From positions 1-7,083 of the forward strand of contig JAGLBH010000087.1 of NCBI GenBank assembly GCA_018260285.1: a DNA stretch of 7,083 nucleotides, read 5' to 3'. The notes beneath the pieces were generated by a model. It saw only the letters and a program-made list of their open reading frames with translations. It was not told the DNA's origin and did no database searches. The stretch's first letter is position 1; the number at the start of each line of letters is the position of its first letter. Source of the DNA: Arthrobacter sp. Its GTDB lineage: Bacteria; Actinomycetota; Actinomycetes; Actinomycetales; Micrococcaceae. The position numbers were made by a program, and so were the translations under genes. This document shows, piece after piece, positions 5,810 through 7,083 of this stretch.

Positions 5810-5970
5810 TCTGTGCCTTCGCCCTGGGATTCACCCTCCTCATCGGGTGGAGCATCATCCGAGGGCAGCAGACCCCTGGCCCCTCCCTCATGCTCGCGGC
5901 GATCGTGCTCGCCATCTGGCTTCTCTGGCGACGGCGGGGCCAGTCAGCCCAGCCTGAGGACGACGACTGA
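5755..5970 (+). CDS. Small two-helix membrane protein of unknown function in the sugar-transport operon
   Basis: I do not recognise this 71-residue protein. AAGGA (5744-5748) lies 6 bases before the ATG. It has two likely membrane segments, about 14-35 (GVIGFLCAFALGFTLLIGWS) and 45-58 (LMLAAIVLAIWLLW), joined by a short loop (RGQQTPGPS). Positive residues at both ends (TRR near the start, RRR at 59-61) place both termini in the cytoplasm. The tail is acidic (QPEDDD). It follows the MalG-like gene by 23 bases, and its stop overlaps the repressor's start (TGATG), so it is likely co-transcribed with both neighbours. The start codon lies inside a strong hairpin. Possible roles include a transporter accessory subunit or a membrane partner of the repressor, but nothing in the sequence proves either. 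The clear membrane topology, start signal and coupling argue that it is a real gene. Confidence 0.75.
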   Translation: MTRRPADKSEFLDGVIGFLCAFALGFTLLIGWSIIRGQQTPGPSLMLAAIVLAIWLLWRRRGQSAQPEDDD

Positions 5971-6998
5971 TGCCCTCGATCGATGTCGGGATTGAAGAGG
6001 TGGCCGCAGCAGCTGGAGTGGCCACCTCGACTGTCTCCCGCGCCCTGAGGAACCAGCAGGGGGTCTCCGAGGCCACCCGCCAGCGCATCCGGGCCCTCGC
6101 CGCGGAGCTCGGCTATGTGCCCACGTCGGCGGCGGCCCGCCTGGCATCCGGCCGCACGCACACGATCGGCGTGCTCGTCCCGACGATGAACCGCTGGTTC
6201 TTCTCCAGCGTGCTCGAGGGGATTGACGAGGTCCTCCACGCCGCGGGGTACGACCTCATGGTCTTCAGCCTCACCGGCCGAGGCTCCGAGCGCCAGAGGC
6301 TTTTCGACCGGGCGCTGCGGGGCAGGAAGCTCGACGGGCTCATCGTCCTCGGCTTCCCCCTCTCACGGCCTGAGGAGGCTCGGCTGCGGGACGCCGGGGT
6401 GCCCGTCGTCGCCGTCGGCCACAGCGTGCCGGGTGTCACGAGCGTCTCGATCGACGACCGCTCCGTCATGGAGACGGCCGTGGACCATCTCCACCGGCTG
6501 GGGCACCGGGACATCGGGTTTCTCGCGGGCGGGATGGAGTTCGACCTCTCCTTCGCCGTGCCGCGCATGCGCGAGGAGGGGTTCCACGAGGCCCTGCGCA
6601 CCCGGGGGCTCATGCTCCGCCCGGAGTTCCGGGGCAGGGCGGCCTTCACGGTGGAGTCGGCCTATGCGGCCGGGCGGCACCTCGTGGAGCGCTGGGCCAT
6701 CACCCCGCGGCCCACGGCCATGGTGGCGTGCTCCGACGAGATGGCCTTCGGGCTCATCGCCGCCTTCCGCGAGGCCGGGCTCCGCGTGCCGGAGGACCTC
6801 TCCGTCATGGGCGTGGACGACCACGACTTCTCCGAGTCCTTCGGCCTGACCACCGTGGCGCAGGACGCCGTGGGCCACGGCCGGATGGCCGCCCGCCTCG
6901 CGCTCTCCCCTGAGCGGCGGCGTCTGGCCCCCTCTGAGCCCGTCCCGCATGAGCTCAGGGTGCGGCGGTCGACGGCGGCCCCGCGGCAGCGCGCCTAG
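5970..6998 (+). CDS. LacI-family transcriptional repressor of the sugar locus
   Basis: This 342-residue DNA-binding repressor has the usual length and layout of the family. The N-terminal helix-turn-helix spans about 8-28 (IEEVAAAAGVATSTVSRALR), with recognition-helix residues Thr19 and Ser20 at the specificity positions. The hinge helix is AAARLASG (54-61), with Leu58 as the expected minor-groove wedge at a central CG. The sugar-sensing core starts at HTIGVLVPTMNRWFFSSVLEG (64-84). It includes IDDRSVMETAVDHL (161-174), the effector-side segment FAVPRMREEGFHEAL (195-209), CSDEMAFGLIAAFREAG (254-270) and VPEDLSVMGVDDHDFSESF (273-291). Translation is coupled to the upstream small gene (TGATG), with GAGGA at 5956-5960 inside that gene. 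As the last gene of the operon behind the 2359-2374 palindrome, it probably controls the operon, the divergent alpha-glucosidase and itself. The inducer is likely the transported sugar or a product of it. Confidence 0.94.
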   Translation: MPSIDVGIEEVAAAAGVATSTVSRALRNQQGVSEATRQRIRALAAELGYVPTSAAARLASGRTHTIGVLVPTMNRWFFSSVLEGIDEVLHAAGYDLMVFSLTGRGSERQRLFDRALRGRKLDGLIVLGFPLSRPEEARLRDAGVPVVAVGHSVPGVTSVSIDDRSVMETAVDHLHRLGHRDIGFLAGGMEFDLSFAVPRMREEGFHEALRTRGLMLRPEFRGRAAFTVESAYAAGRHLVERWAITPRPTAMVACSDEMAFGLIAAFREAGLRVPEDLSVMGVDDHDFSESFGLTTVAQDAVGHGRMAARLALSPERRRLAPSEPVPHELRVRRSTAAPRQRA

Positions 6999-7073
6999 CC
7001 CTCTGTTGCGCCGCCCGCTTTAACGCAGCTCAGCCGAGAGAAGGCGGCGTTCTGAGCGGGCGGTGTCAGAGGG
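6999..7073 (+). terminator. Inverted repeat after the repressor gene, probable operon terminator
   Basis: Immediately after the repressor's TAG, CCCTCTG (6999-7005) pairs with CAGAGGG (7067-7073) and CCGCCCGCT (7011-7019) pairs with AGCGGGCGG (7055-7063). These make 16 pairs interrupted by an asymmetric internal loop (5 and 3 bases) around a 35-base apical loop. The position fits the end of the operon, but there is no T-run within the window and the loop is long, so a rho-independent mechanism is not assured. The apical loop contains AGAAGGCGGC (7039-7048), matching 10 bases of the repeat unit at 562-593. Confidence 0.5.
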
Positions 7074-7083
7074 TCGGCGCAAC

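Noticed and set aside
5705..6855. A 13-base direct repeat, GGCCTGACCACCG, at 5705-5717 and 6843-6855
   Set aside because: Both copies are inside coding sequence and encode common GLTT codons in unrelated proteins, so coincidence is sufficient.
1..7083. CRISPR arrays, tRNA genes, insertion sequences, defence or phage genes
   Set aside because: No regularly spaced long direct repeats, cloverleaf-like segments, transposase or nuclease motifs were seen. All long coding regions except the left-edge gene fit a sugar-uptake locus.

Overview
The window looks like chromosomal DNA from a high-GC Gram-positive bacterium, most likely an actinobacterium of the Micrococcales (Arthrobacter/Kocuria-like). 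This rests on strong G/C preference at third codon positions, AAGGAG-type ribosome binding sites, and the overall character of the sugar transporter and LacI-type proteins. No database search was possible, so the genus is a guess.

Almost the whole window is one locus for taking up and hydrolysing an alpha-glucoside. A divergent control region (about 2330-2462) holds a 16-bp palindrome of the LacI-family operator type. Leftward from it runs a cytoplasmic GH13 alpha-glucosidase (2329-635, minus). Rightward runs an apparent operon: a lipoprotein solute-binding protein (2463-3719), two ABC permease subunits (3792-4808 and 4805-5731, 4-bp ATGA overlap), a 71-residue two-helix membrane protein of unknown function (5755-5970), and a LacI-family repressor (5970-6998) whose start codon overlaps the small gene's stop (TGATG). 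No ATPase gene is present, so the permease presumably uses a shared MsiK-type ATPase encoded elsewhere. In the inferred working model, the binding protein captures an oligosaccharide such as maltose, isomaltose, trehalose or a related glucoside. The permeases import it, the GH13 enzyme releases glucose, and the repressor senses a sugar and controls both arms through the shared operator.

The operon is punctuated by RNA hairpins: one in the 5' leader of the binding-protein gene, a very strong one between the binding protein and the first permease, and an 18-pair one that buries the start codon of the small membrane protein. A long inverted repeat follows the repressor gene.

Left of the alpha-glucosidase is a 196-bp gap with a nested array of four GGCCGCCTTC units (two direct, two inverted). 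Beyond it is the 5' part of an unrelated minus-strand gene (438 to the left edge) encoding a protein with a basic amphipathic N terminus and a long Ala/Pro/Glu linker. No tRNA, rRNA, CRISPR array, insertion sequence or phage gene was seen. The best candidates for something new are the small membrane protein and the hairpin over its start codon. The rest is a recognisable actinobacterial sugar-uptake locus.
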